NCBI GenBank assembly: GCA_017853555.1 | Contig: JAFMJH010000002.1 | Span: forward strand, 124,001-188,000 | From: Steroidobacteraceae bacterium | GTDB lineage: Bacteria > Pseudomonadota > Gammaproteobacteria > Steroidobacterales > Steroidobacteraceae | Direction: 5' to 3' | Length of the DNA stretch: 64,000 nucleotides | In this document: positions 45,802 through 56,246 of the stretch, piece after piece | Layout of the letters: each line of letters starts with the position of its first letter | Numbering within the stretch: the stretch's first letter is position 1 | The notes under the pieces: model-generated | Database searches by the model: none | Told to the model about the DNA's origin: nothing | The model's input: only the letters and a program-made list of their open reading frames with translations | Position numbers and translations under genes: made by a program

Positions 45802-46572
45802 TCACTTGCCCCAATGCGGCCCGCGCGACAGCTCCACCAGCTCGTAATACGTTTGCATGTAGCCGGCGACCTGCCCTTTCAGAAACAGATAGTCGCCGTC
45901 GGCCGTGCACCACACGTCGTAGGGCGGATGTTCCTGCGGCAATTCTGGGTTGCTGACGAATTGGTAGTGCAGCGCATCGAACGTGCCTGCGCCCACGGTG
46001 ACTTTTTCCGGCCCGACGAACACGAGATTGAGACCAATCGAAAACAGCATCGGGCCCGTGGCGCCGCGATGGTCGGGTGACGACAACAGCATCTGGTTGA
46101 TGCGTTGCACCTGACCCGGCTTGTTCTGGTCGATGAGCCGCAGATGCCAGGCATCGCATGCGATCGCGTGATTCTGGAACGTGACGAGCGGCGTGGCGAC
46201 ATCCATGCGCTGCGACACACGACCTTCGAGCGATGTCCAGGTTTCACACTCGGCATATTGCGGATGAAAGCGGAACCAGCCCGAGCCCATGAATTTGCTG
46301 CCGACCGACAGACGTACGAAGCAGTCGGTGGGCATCCAGTCGGCATCGAGCGAATAAGTGATGTCGCGCATCACCGACGGACGATCGTCGATTTCGCAAT
46401 GCGCGGTGCAGGTCCGCGTGCCGTCGGCGTGTACGTCCATGCGGAAATACTCGCGGCCGCGTTCCTGCCCCATGCGATCGGGCTTGCGCGAGGTGTAGAG
46501 CACTTTGCCCATGATGCTGCGATGGTCGCGCTGCAGGATGGGGAGTTTCGGATCGGCGGGCGATTGGGACAT
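45802..46572 (-). CDS. Unknown protein, paralogue of the 44640-45320 product
   Basis: A 256-residue cytoplasmic protein of a family I do not recognise, homologous to the 226-residue protein nearby. Shared anchors: G.VLY.SR near 22-29, ADGTRTCTAHCEIDD near 49-63, MRDITYSLDADWMPTDCFVRL near 68-88, GSGWFRFHP, SSPDHRGATG near 165-174, VGAGTFDALHYQF and YDVWCTADGDYLF near the end. There is no export signal. It follows the MFS gene by 53 bases on the same strand and so belongs to the lyase-MFS unit, which suggests action on the same compound. This is inference. Confidence 0.7.
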   Translation of the reverse strand: MSQSPADPKLPILQRDHRSIMGKVLYTSRKPDRMGQERGREYFRMDVHADGTRTCTAHCEIDDRPSVMRDITYSLDADWMPTDCFVRLSVGSKFMGSGWFRFHPQYAECETWTSLEGRVSQRMDVATPLVTFQNHAIACDAWHLRLIDQNKPGQVQRINQMLLSSPDHRGATGPMLFSIGLNLVFVGPEKVTVGAGTFDALHYQFVSNPELPQEHPPYDVWCTADGDYLFLKGQVAGYMQTYYELVELSRGPHWGK

Positions 46573-46625
46573 GACGTACTTCCTCTGGATGAATCGGTTC
46601 CGGTTCGACGACGTGAATTGTCCGC

Positions 46626-47975
46626 TCACGCCGCCGGCGCTGCATTGGCCTTCGCTTCGCGCGCCGCAGCGCGGAAATGCGGCAAGTTGTAGATGAGCAG
46701 CATGAAGCACACGATCGAAACGCCCACCGCCACGATCAGCATCGAATAGCGCAGCATCGCTTCGTCGCGGAAATAGTAGTCGGTCAAGATGGCGACCGAG
46801 GACGGCCCTATGAAAAAGCCCACCGCGTTCAGAATGAAGTAATAGATGGCCACGCATTGCGAGCGCATGGTCGCCGGCGCGATCGACACCACGGCTGCGG
46901 CGCCGGCTGCCGTCGGCGCAGCGGCACCCAAGGTCGCCGGGATCAGGAACGCGATCGCGAGTTCCGGCGTCGGCATCAGCACGAAGCCGCAGTAACCGAT
47001 CGCCATCACCACGAACGACACGATGCACACGCGCACGTAGCCGTCTTCGTAGCGCTTCTGGAAGATGTCGCACATCCAGCCGCCCGTCACGACGCCGATC
47101 AGACCGAAGATGATCGACACGATGCCGCGCCACTTGAGCCAGTAACCGAGTTGCTCGGGGTTGAGGCCATAGGTGCGACGCAGAAATTCCGGGATCCAGA
47201 AGCCGATGCCGTAGGCCATGATCGCGAGCCCCGCGAGCGCGAAGAACAGCACCAAAAATGCGCGCCAACGCGTCACCACGAACGCCAAAGTTTTGCCGAT
47301 CGGGCTCGCGACCGCTTTCGTCGCGGCGTCGGCGAGTTCGCGACGCATCGGTTCGCGCACGGTGAGCAGCAAGAGCGCGATCAGCAAGCCCGGCGCGCCG
47401 ACGTAGATGAACATCTGCTGCCAGGGTTCGACCACGCCCAGGATCGGCCAATGCGCGGGTCCTGCCGCCTGGATCGCCGGGTAGAACGTGCCGCCGATGA
47501 TGAAGGCGATGCCGCTGCCGCTCGAGACGCCCGCGGTGTACAAGCCGATCGCGCGACCGATGCGGTCGGGCGGAAAATAATCTTTGAGCATCGACAGGGC
47601 GCAGGGGTTGAGCGTCGCCTCGCCCGCGCCGACTCCGACGCGCGCAATGAACAACAGCGGGAACGTCATCGCGACGCCGCACATCATCGTCATCAGACTC
47701 CAGAACACGATGCCCGCGAAGAGCAGATTGCGGCGGTTGCCGCGATCGGCGAACGAGGCGATCAACACGCCGAAGAACGTGTAGAAAATCGCGAAGGCAG
47801 CACCGAGCAACAGGCTCATCTGCGTATCGCTGATATGCAGCGAGGCTTTGATGCCCGGCACGAGCTGCGCAATGATCTCGCGATCGACGAAGGCGAGGAT
47901 GTAGGCGGCGAGCAGGACGCATACGACGTACCAGGAGTACGCTTGCGACGGATAGGGGCGGGTTTCTTTGTCCAT
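46626..47975 (-). CDS. MFS transporter (spinster-like)
   Basis: A 449-residue inner-membrane carrier with 12 transmembrane segments. Family marks: an early DRE in helix 1 (AFVDREIIAQLVPGIKASLHISDTQMSLL), FADRGNRRNL after helix 2, and GVGAGEATLNPCALSMLKDYFPPDRIGRAIGLY in helix 4. This type is frequent beside catabolic enzymes in Sphingomonas and Steroidobacter-like genomes, where it carries aromatic or organic acids. It follows the ThDP enzyme by eight bases, so it probably imports that enzyme's substrate precursor. Confidence 0.93.
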   Translation of the reverse strand: MDKETRPYPSQAYSWYVVCVLLAAYILAFVDREIIAQLVPGIKASLHISDTQMSLLLGAAFAIFYTFFGVLIASFADRGNRRNLLFAGIVFWSLMTMMCGVAMTFPLLFIARVGVGAGEATLNPCALSMLKDYFPPDRIGRAIGLYTAGVSSGSGIAFIIGGTFYPAIQAAGPAHWPILGVVEPWQQMFIYVGAPGLLIALLLLTVREPMRRELADAATKAVASPIGKTLAFVVTRWRAFLVLFFALAGLAIMAYGIGFWIPEFLRRTYGLNPEQLGYWLKWRGIVSIIFGLIGVVTGGWMCDIFQKRYEDGYVRVCIVSFVVMAIGYCGFVLMPTPELAIAFLIPATLGAAAPTAAGAAAVVSIAPATMRSQCVAIYYFILNAVGFFIGPSSVAILTDYYFRDEAMLRYSMLIVAVGVSIVCFMLLIYNLPHFRAAAREAKANAAPAA

Positions 47976-47983
47976 GGTAGTCC

Positions 47984-49705
47984 TCAGCCTGCGAAGGCGT
48001 GTTGTGCCTTCAGGTTGGTGGCCAGATCGTCGAACATGATCATTTGCGCCAGCGGGTTTTTCTTGATCGCGGCACCGGCGTCGCGATCGATCAGCACGTT
48101 GACGACGCTCGGGCCGTCATGCGCGAAGGCGCGCTGCAGCGCGGGGCCGAGCTCCGCGAGGCGCTCGACGCGCTCACCGCGACAACCGAACCCCTCGGCG
48201 ACTTTTTCATAGTGCAGATACCCGAGTTCCGTGTTCACCGTGCGCGCCAGCGCGTGCATTTGACCATGCAGTTCAGTGCCCCACGCACCATCGTTGCCGA
48301 TGACGCAGACGAGTTTGAGTCCCGCACGCGCCGCCGCATGCAGTTCAGCCGGATAAAAACCGAAAGAACCGTCGCCCGTCGTCAGCACCACCGTGCGCGG
48401 TGTGCCGCCGTTCGCCAGTTCGCGCGCCGCTGCGGCCGCGCCGACGGCAAGCGGTGTCCCCGTGCCCATCGCGCCCATCGGATAATGATCGAGGAAGCCC
48501 GGCGCTTGTCGCACGCGCAACGCACCGTACATCCACGTCTGGATGTCGGCACCGTCGCCGACGAAGATCGCGTCGTCCGGCGCGCATTGCGCAATGCGAC
48601 GCCCGAGTGCGAGCGGGTGGATCGCATCGTTCGCCAGCGGTGTGTTCGCCAGCGCATCGAGATACGCAAAGCGTTCGCGCAGCGCATCGCGGATCCAGAA
48701 GGAACGCTCGAGCGGACGACGCGGCAACGCCGCCAGCAGTTGCGCGCAGGCAAGCCCTGCATCGGCGGCGATCGGAACGTCGATGCGTCGGTTGCGTGAG
48801 AGCTCTTCGGCTTCGACGTCGATCTGGATGAATTTGGCATCGGCCGCGAAGCGCGGCGGCAGTCCGTAACCGAGTCTTTGCTTCAAGCGCGCGCCGATCA
48901 CGCACACGACGTCGGCTTCTTTGGCGACGAGCTGCATGATCGGCCAGTTGAACGAGCGCTCCCAGTCTTCGGCCACGAGGCCGCGGCCGAGTCCGTTGCC
49001 CGCGATCGGCAGATCGCAGGCGTCGACCAACGTACGCAGCGTGGCGCCGGCTGCGCCGTAACAGGCACCGGCGCCGACGATCAAAAGTGGTCGGCGCGCG
49101 GCGGCGAGCAATGCCGCGGCGGCTTCGATCGCGGCAGGATCCGCCGCGGCACGCGACAACTGCGGCGCCGCTTGCGCAGCCGACCCCGCGTTCGGCAACG
49201 TCGCTTGCAAATATTCCTGCGGAACCTGCAGCACCGTCGGTCCGCGTCGACCCGCGAGTGCACGCTTGGCTGCGGTGTCGACGTATTCGGCCAGACGCTC
49301 GGCCGCAGGGACCGTACGCGCCCATTTCGTGATCGAGTCGACGAGCGGATGTTTGGCCGAGTCGTATTCGGATTCGGCTTCGGTCCAGGAATTCGGCAAG
49401 CGCGCGATCAATACCAGCACCGGCGCGCACGCATGAAACGCGGTGGCGATGCCGTTGATCGCGTTCGGCGTGCCTTGATCGGCGATGATGAGCGCGACGC
49501 CGAGTTTGCCCGTGACGCGCGCATAGCCATCGGCCGCGCCCACGCACCCCGATTCGTGACGACTGCTGATGATTTCGAAACCGTCACGCTCGAGTGCATC
49601 GAGCAAAAACGAATGCGAGGCGCCGGCGACGGCGAATACGGTGCGCACGCCATAGCGTGCGAGGGCGCGACTGACGACCATCCCGCCGGTCAAATTTGCA
49701 GACAT
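47984..49705 (-). CDS. ThDP-dependent lyase (acetolactate synthase / 2-hydroxyacyl-CoA lyase family)
   Basis: A 573-residue thiamine-diphosphate enzyme with the three classic domains. The catalytic Glu51 (SRHESGCVGAADGYAR) activates the cofactor. The ThDP/Mg2+ motif is GDGSFGF at 444-450 with GNDGAWG at 470-476. Related enzymes include acetolactate synthase, oxalyl-CoA decarboxylase, 2-hydroxyacyl-CoA lyase and glyoxylate carboligase; the C-terminus (IKKNPLAQMIMF) is not one I can place. No small regulatory subunit is nearby, so an anabolic branched-chain role is unlikely. Together with the MFS it suggests catabolism. GGGGGA precedes the ATG. It is 75 bp from rpoH, which ends in a terminator. 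Confidence 0.88.
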   Translation of the reverse strand: MSANLTGGMVVSRALARYGVRTVFAVAGASHSFLLDALERDGFEIISSRHESGCVGAADGYARVTGKLGVALIIADQGTPNAINGIATAFHACAPVLVLIARLPNSWTEAESEYDSAKHPLVDSITKWARTVPAAERLAEYVDTAAKRALAGRRGPTVLQVPQEYLQATLPNAGSAAQAAPQLSRAAADPAAIEAAAALLAAARRPLLIVGAGACYGAAGATLRTLVDACDLPIAGNGLGRGLVAEDWERSFNWPIMQLVAKEADVVCVIGARLKQRLGYGLPPRFAADAKFIQIDVEAEELSRNRRIDVPIAADAGLACAQLLAALPRRPLERSFWIRDALRERFAYLDALANTPLANDAIHPLALGRRIAQCAPDDAIFVGDGADIQTWMYGALRVRQAPGFLDHYPMGAMGTGTPLAVGAAAAARELANGGTPRTVVLTTGDGSFGFYPAELHAAARAGLKLVCVIGNDGAWGTELHGQMHALARTVNTELGYLHYEKVAEGFGCRGERVERLAELGPALQRAFAHDGPSVVNVLIDRDAGAAIKKNPLAQMIMFDDLATNLKAQHAFAG

Positions 49706-49770
49706 GGGAAATCCCCCGAAAGCGGCCTTCTTTCTAGCCGATTCGGAGGCAACAGGAAAGCAAGAAAGGA

Positions 49771-49791
49771 AAACCGCGCGTTAGGCGGTTT
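49771..49791 (-). terminator. Terminator of rpoH
   Basis: A seven-base stem (AAACCGC with GCGGTTT) and a seven-base loop that contains the rpoH stop codon, followed on the minus strand by TCCTTTC. The T tract is interrupted, so termination may be partial. The stem overlaps the last two codons of rpoH. Confidence 0.6.
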
Positions 49792-50662
49792 CGAGCATCG
49801 CGCTACGCAATTTCTTGATGGCGTTGGCTTCGAGCTGACGGATGCGTTCCGCCGACACGCCGTATTTGGCCGCCAGATCGTGCAGCGTCGCCTTCGCGGC
49901 ATCGCCGGCCATCCAGCGACTTTCGAGGATGTCGCGGCTGCGGGCGTCGAGCTCGCCGAGCGCACGCGCCAGTGCCGCATGCGATTCGTCTTCCCACTCC
50001 GCATCTTCGACTTGCGTGGCGGGGTCCGCATCGGGGGCGGGCAGATAGGCCGCGGGAGTATGGACTTCGTCTTCTTCCGATTCGAGCGGCATAGGATCGA
50101 ACGCGACGTCGCGCGCCGACAAGCGCTGTTCCATCTCGGTGACTTCGGCAGGCGAGACCCCGAGATCGCGCGCGACCGCCGCGGTCTCCTCGGCCGACAG
50201 CCACGTGAGGTTCTTCTTCATGCGACGCAAATTGAAGAACAACTTGCGCTGCGCTTTGGTGGTGGCCACTTTGACGAGCCGCCAGTTGCGCAACACGTAT
50301 TCGTGAATCTCCGCCCGAATCCAGTGCACGGCGAACGATACGAGACGCACGCCCAAGTTCGGATCGAAGCGTTTGACCGCCTTCATGAGGCCGACGTTGC
50401 CTTCCTGCACCAGATCACCGACCGGCAATCCGTAGCCCGTATAGCCGCGGGCGATGTGCACCACGAAGCGCAGATGCGAAAGCACCAGTGCGCGCGCCGC
50501 ATCGACGTCGCCGTCTTCGCGAAAGCGCAGCGCAAGCGCATGCTCGTCTTCGCGCGACAACACCGGCACGCGGGAGACGCGTTCGAGATACGCCTCGAGA
50601 CTGCCGATCGGGCCGGCAATCGAGAGATCCGAATATCGTGCGACGAGCGCTTGGGTGGTCAT
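49781..50662 (-). CDS. rpoH: RNA polymerase heat-shock sigma factor (sigma-32)
   Basis: A 293-residue sigma factor. Regions 2.1-2.4 are evident: EDEHALALRFRE near 38, LSHLRFVVHIARGYTGYGLPVGDLVQEGNVGLMKAVKRFDP near 61-101, then SFAVHWIRAEIHEYVLRNWRLVKVATTKAQ near 109-137. The RpoH box (QRKLFFNLRRMKKNL near 137) is specific to sigma-32. Region 4 helix-turn-helix is at the end (LHDLAAKYGVSAERIRQLEANAIKKL). It recruits polymerase to chaperone genes. Its promoter carries a CIRCE-like operator, so HrcA may control it. ftsX lies upstream on the same strand with a weak terminator between, as in E. coli. Confidence 0.97.
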   Translation of the reverse strand: MTTQALVARYSDLSIAGPIGSLEAYLERVSRVPVLSREDEHALALRFREDGDVDAARALVLSHLRFVVHIARGYTGYGLPVGDLVQEGNVGLMKAVKRFDPNLGVRLVSFAVHWIRAEIHEYVLRNWRLVKVATTKAQRKLFFNLRRMKKNLTWLSAEETAAVARDLGVSPAEVTEMEQRLSARDVAFDPMPLESEEDEVHTPAAYLPAPDADPATQVEDAEWEDESHAALARALGELDARSRDILESRWMAGDAAKATLHDLAAKYGVSAERIRQLEANAIKKLRSAMLETA

Positions 50663-50684
50663 GCGGTGCTTCCTCGCGACAAGT

Positions 50685-50711
50685 TTAGCAGTCCTCGGAT
50701 TCGAGTGCTAA
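50685..50711. promoter_or_regulatory. CIRCE-like operator on the rpoH promoter
   Basis: TTAGCAGTC-N9-GAGTGCTAA at 50685-50711. The CIRCE consensus bound by HrcA is TTAGCACTC-N9-GAGTGCTAA, so only one base of 18 differs. On the minus strand, TTAGCA (50711-50706) and TAAACT (50687-50682) with 18 bp between could be the rpoH -35 and -10; the operator would then cover the promoter. rpoH begins 22 bp downstream with a GAGGAAG ribosome site. Confidence 0.75.
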
Positions 50712-50730
50712 ATTCGCCATGAGTTCAATA

Positions 50731-50756
50731 TAAAACCCTTTTCAGAACAGAGGGTT
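50731..50756 (-). terminator. Weak terminator after ftsX
   Basis: A six-base stem (AACCCT with AGGGTT) and an 11-base loop, followed on the minus strand by TTTTATA. It sits 27 bp after the ftsX stop and would partly separate ftsEX from rpoH. Confidence 0.4.
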
Positions 50757-50782
50757 AGCGGATTTCCGAGGGCGGGTCGAGG

Positions 50783-51709
50783 TTAATCCCGAGGTTCGAT
50801 GCGCGCCAGATGCCGGGCCGCGCCGACCCAGGCGCCGAACAGGCCGAGCAGCCCGCCCGACAGCAACAGCAGGAGCGTCTCGTCCGCGTTCAAACCCTCG
50901 ATGCCGAGCCGTCCGCCGTACAACGCCGATACCCCGGCGATCGGCTCCTGCAGGGCGGCCAGGACCAGCGTGCCCAAGCCGAGCGCGAGCAGGCCGCCGA
51001 ACAAACCGTAGAGAAAGCCTTCGTAGAGGAACGGGCGACGCACGAACGCGTTCGAGCCGCCGACGAGTTTCGTGACCTCGATTTCCGCGCGACGCGATCC
51101 GATCTCCAGACGCACGCTGTTGCCGATCACCGCGACGACGCCGGCGCCGAGCACGGAGGCGAGCGCGATGAACGCGACTTGCAGAAAATAGAGGATGGCT
51201 TCGAGGCGGCGTACCCATTCGGTGTCGACTTGCACCGCATCCACGTCGGGCTGTGCACTCAAATATTTGCGCAGCTCGCTCATGCTGCGCGCGTCGGTGG
51301 CCGATTCGCGCGGTTGCACCGTGAGCACATGCGGCAAGGGGTTCGATTCCAGCGCCTCGATGGCCGCGCCGAAACCCGATTGGCGACGAAACTGTTCGAG
51401 TCCCGCGTCCGCCGGTACGAGCACGACCTTCGCGACTTCTTTGCGTCGCCGCGCCTCGCTCGCGAGCTTCTCGGCCGCCGTCAGCGCCGTGCCGGGCTGC
51501 AGATACACCGAAATCTCCAGCGTTTCAGTCACCTTGCTCGTCAGCGCGCGCACGTTCGAGGTGAACACCCAGAGACCCGCAGGCAAGGCAAGTGCGATCG
51601 CGATCGCGACGGTCGTCAGCAGCGTGCCGAGCGGTCGCCGCAGCAGACGACCGAGTGCCGCGACGGCCGCTTGTGCGTGGCGCGAAAACCAGCTCGAAGC
51701 CGCGCTCAT
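50783..51709 (-). CDS. ftsX: Cell-division ABC transporter permease FtsX
   Basis: A 308-residue inner-membrane protein with four transmembrane helices. The first helix is near 25-50, then a periplasmic loop (about 60-170) that in E. coli activates the EnvC amidase regulator, and three helices to the end. Markers are PLGTLLTTVAIAIALALPAGLW near 26-47 and KLVGGSNAFVRRPFLYEGFLYGLFGG. The ATG overlaps the ftsE TGA (ATGA). Confidence 0.96.
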   Translation of the reverse strand: MSAASSWFSRHAQAAVAALGRLLRRPLGTLLTTVAIAIALALPAGLWVFTSNVRALTSKVTETLEISVYLQPGTALTAAEKLASEARRRKEVAKVVLVPADAGLEQFRRQSGFGAAIEALESNPLPHVLTVQPRESATDARSMSELRKYLSAQPDVDAVQVDTEWVRRLEAILYFLQVAFIALASVLGAGVVAVIGNSVRLEIGSRRAEIEVTKLVGGSNAFVRRPFLYEGFLYGLFGGLLALGLGTLVLAALQEPIAGVSALYGGRLGIEGLNADETLLLLLSGGLLGLFGAWVGAARHLARIEPRD

Positions 51710-52359
51710 TTGGTCACCTGCCCGTCGTTCAGTTTGATCTCGTGCTGCGCGAACTCGCGCACCAGCGACTCGTCGTGCGAGGCGATCAGCACCGTCACGC
51801 CCACTTCCTGAAATCTTTTGAACAAACGCATCACGTCGCGGGCGAGCGCGTGGTCGAGATTGCCCGTGGGCTCATCGGCCACGAGTATCGTCGGCTTGCC
51901 CACCACCGCACGCGCGATGCCGACGCGTTGTTGTTCGCCGATCGACAGTTCCGACGGCGAAGATTTTTCTTTGCCGAGCAACCCGACCTGATCGAGCGCC
52001 GCGCGCACGCGACGATCGATTTCGCGAAACGGCGTGTCGGCGACGATCAGCGGCAGCGCGACGTTGTCGTACACCGGTCGATCAACGAGCAATTGATGAT
52101 CCTGGAACACCACACCCATGCGGCGCCGATAGGCGGGGATCGCCCGCGAGGGCAGAGTGCTCGTCATCTGCCCGTTCACCGTGACCGTGCCGGTGGTCGG
52201 TCGCTCGAGCAGCGTCACGAGCTTCAGAATCGAGCTTTTCCCGGCGCCCGAGCGCCCCGTCAAAAAGGCCATCTGGCCTTGCGCCACGCGCAGCGACACG
52301 TCGCGCAAGGCCTCGCGTCCGTTCGGATAACGTTTGTGAACTCGGTCGAAGACGATCAT
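51706..52359 (-). CDS. ftsE: Cell-division ATPase FtsE
   Basis: A 217-residue ABC ATPase that powers FtsX to control peptidoglycan hydrolysis at the septum. Walker A GRSGAGKSS near 35, signature LSIGEQQR near 138, Walker B ILVADEPTGNLD near 157 and the switch ASHDESL are intact. The signature has LSIGEQQ instead of LSGGEQQ, a common FtsE variant. It lies four bases after ftsY and overlaps ftsX. Confidence 0.97.
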   Translation of the reverse strand: MIVFDRVHKRYPNGREALRDVSLRVAQGQMAFLTGRSGAGKSSILKLVTLLERPTTGTVTVNGQMTSTLPSRAIPAYRRRMGVVFQDHQLLVDRPVYDNVALPLIVADTPFREIDRRVRAALDQVGLLGKEKSSPSELSIGEQQRVGIARAVVGKPTILVADEPTGNLDHALARDVMRLFKRFQEVGVTVLIASHDESLVREFAQHEIKLNDGQVTK

Positions 52360-52363
52360 GGCG

Positions 52364-53317
52364 TCAAGTATCGCGCGCGTCGCCCGAGCCGTCGACCAGC
52401 GCGCGCGCAAAAGCGGCCGCGTCGAACTCGCCGAAATCGTCCGCGCCCTCGCCGATGCCGATGAAGCGGATCGGCAACGCGAGTTGCCGCGCGATGGCGA
52501 GCACGATGCCGCCCTTGGCAGTACCGTCGAGCTTCGTGAGCACGAGGCCCGTGACGCCCACCGCCTCGTGAAATTGCTTCGCTTGCGCGAGCGCGTTCTG
52601 GCCCTGGTTCGCATCGAGCACCAGCAACACTTCGTGCGGTGCGCCGGGCGCCGCCTTGCCGAGCACGCGGCGCACTTTGCGCAACTCTTCCATCAAGTGC
52701 GCCTGCGCCTGCAGTCGACCCGCCGTGTCGGCGATGAGCACGTCCGCTTCGCGACTGCGTGCCGCGGCGAGTGCATCGAAGGCGACCGCCGCCGGATCCG
52801 CGCCCGTCGCCTGCGCGACCAGTTCCGCGCCCGTACGCTGCGCCCATATGCCGATCTGCTCGACCGCCGCGGCGCGAAACGTATCGCCGGCCGCGAGCAC
52901 CACGCGCAAGCCTTCGCGACCATAACGTTGCGCGAGCTTGCCGATCGTCGTCGTCTTGCCCGAACCGTTGACGCCGACGACCAGAATCGCGAACGGCTTT
53001 TGCGAGCGATCGATCACGAGCGGTTGCGCCACCGGCGCAAGCAGGGCCGTCACGTCGTCGCGCAGCGCGGTCAGCAAGGCATCCACGTCGCCGAGTTGCT
53101 GGCGGGCGACGCGCTTGCGCAAACCTTCCAGCAGCTCCGTCGTCACCTCGACGCCGACATCGGCGGCGAGCAGCCGCGTTTCGAGTTCGTCGAGGATCGC
53201 CGCATCGATTTTCCGCGCGCCGAAGAGACGCGCGAGATTTGCACCGAGACTTCCGCCCGCAGGCGTGAGCTTGGCGCGCAAGCGCTGGAAAAAACCGGTT
53301 TTCTGTTCGCCCGACAT
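52364..53317 (-). CDS. ftsY: Signal recognition particle receptor FtsY
   Basis: A 317-residue GTPase that docks SRP-ribosome complexes to SecYEG. NG domain: a four-helix N domain to about 100, then G1 GVNGSGKTTTIGKLAQRY near 113, DTFRAAA, DTAGRLQ and LTKLDGTAKGG. The acidic A domain of enterobacterial FtsY is nearly absent; only about 30 residues precede the N domain. This short form is common outside enterobacteria. The gene starts the ftsY-ftsE-ftsX set, divergent from rsmD. Confidence 0.97.
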   Translation of the reverse strand: MSGEQKTGFFQRLRAKLTPAGGSLGANLARLFGARKIDAAILDELETRLLAADVGVEVTTELLEGLRKRVARQQLGDVDALLTALRDDVTALLAPVAQPLVIDRSQKPFAILVVGVNGSGKTTTIGKLAQRYGREGLRVVLAAGDTFRAAAVEQIGIWAQRTGAELVAQATGADPAAVAFDALAAARSREADVLIADTAGRLQAQAHLMEELRKVRRVLGKAAPGAPHEVLLVLDANQGQNALAQAKQFHEAVGVTGLVLTKLDGTAKGGIVLAIARQLALPIRFIGIGEGADDFGEFDAAAFARALVDGSGDARDT

Positions 53318-53454
53318 GAGGCGAATATTCTAGCAGGCAACATCGTCGCCGCTTTTGCGAATCCGACTTGAAGATCGCGCGGCGAAGTTTCGGCGCGCCG
53401 CATGCGAGTCGCTCCGCATACGACCGATTCGTCGATGTTGTACCCTCCACCCCA

Positions 53455-55196
<1,742 letters not shown>

Positions 55197-55209
<13 letters not shown>

Positions 55210-56015
55210 CGGCTGCACCAATACGTGGATCGTTGGCCTTGCACGCGCTGCCGCACGGACACCTGGCACACGCGGCAGGGTTCGCCGGCACGCTCGTACA
55301 CGAACAACTTCTGCCGAAAATATCCGGGAGTACCGTCCGCCCCGACATAATCGCGCAACGTCGTGCCGCCGACGTTCACCGCCATGGCGAGGATTTCTTT
55401 GATTGCCGCGACGAGTGCGGCGACTTCGCCGCGCTTCAGACTGCCCGCGGCACGCCCCGGGCGGATGCGTGCGCGAAACAGTGCTTCGCTCGCATAGATG
55501 TTGCCGACGCCGACCACGACCTGCGCGTTCATGATCAGCTGTTTGACCGCCACGCGCCGCCGACGGGTGCGGCGCCAAAGATGCTCGGCGTCGAACGCGG
55601 GTTCGAGCGGCTCCGGTCCGAGCGTGCGGAGCAACGGATGCTCCTGCGGGTCGCCGTCGATCAGATGCAGAGAGCCGAAGCGGCGCGGATCGTTGAAACG
55701 CAGCGTCGCGCCGGAGTCGAGTTCGAGATCGAAGTGATCGTGTTTGCGGCGGGGCGTGTCGCTCGGCAGCACGCGCAAATTGCCGGACATGCCGAGATGC
55801 ACCAGCAGCGTCCGGTCGCCGTCGAGACGGAACAGCAAATATTTGGCACGGCGTTCGGCAGCCTCGATCGCGGCACCGCGCACGCGTCGCGCAAGTTCGG
55901 GCGCGACCGGCCAGCGCAGTCGCGCCTCGTGGATGCGCAACGCGACGACGCGACGCGCCACCACGTGCGGCTCGACGCCGCGGCGGGTGGTTTCGACTTC
56001 GGGAAGTTCGGGCAT
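55197..56015 (-). CDS. mutM: Formamidopyrimidine-DNA glycosylase
   Basis: A 272-residue Fpg/MutM protein that removes 8-oxoguanine and nicks the strand by beta,delta-elimination. It begins PELPEVETTRRG (Pro2 nucleophile after Met removal, Glu3), has the AKYLLF lysine region near 60, and the C-terminal four-Cys zinc finger (CRVCQ...YWCSRCQ). It overlaps the glycosylase gene, so the two repair genes form a unit. rpmG is upstream by 57 bases on the same strand. Confidence 0.97.
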
Positions 56016-56071
56016 GACGGGTCTCCGTCATGGCGCGTCATGACGACGCGCGGGCTGCCGAGCGGCAGCCG

Positions 56072-56227
56072 TTACTTGATTTTGGTTTCCTTGTACGCCA
56101 CGTGCTTGCGCACGACCGGATCGTACTTCTTCACGTCCATCTTCTCGGGATGCAGACGCTTGTTCTTCATCGCGACGTAGAAGTGGCCGGTGCCGGCGGA
56201 GGAGAGCAGCTTCACTTTTTCACGCAT
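56072..56227 (-). CDS. rpmG: 50S ribosomal protein L33
   Basis: A 51-residue ribosomal protein. It starts [19 protein letters not shown] and ends with the basic tail [30 protein letters not shown] lies in the middle. It has no zinc-binding CxxC pairs, so it is the zinc-independent form. It follows rpmB by 19 bases; this rpmB-rpmG order is conserved widely. Confidence 0.97.
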   Translation of the reverse strand: MREKVKLLSSAGTGHFYVAMKNKRLHPEKMDVKKYDPVVRKHVAYKETKIK

Positions 56228-56246
56228 GATCGTTGTCTCCCGAGGC

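Noticed and set aside
56053-56070. Hairpin GGCTGCC-GAGC-GGCAGCC between rpmG and mutM
   Set aside because: It lacks a T tract; it may be a processing or pausing stem, but nothing supports termination.
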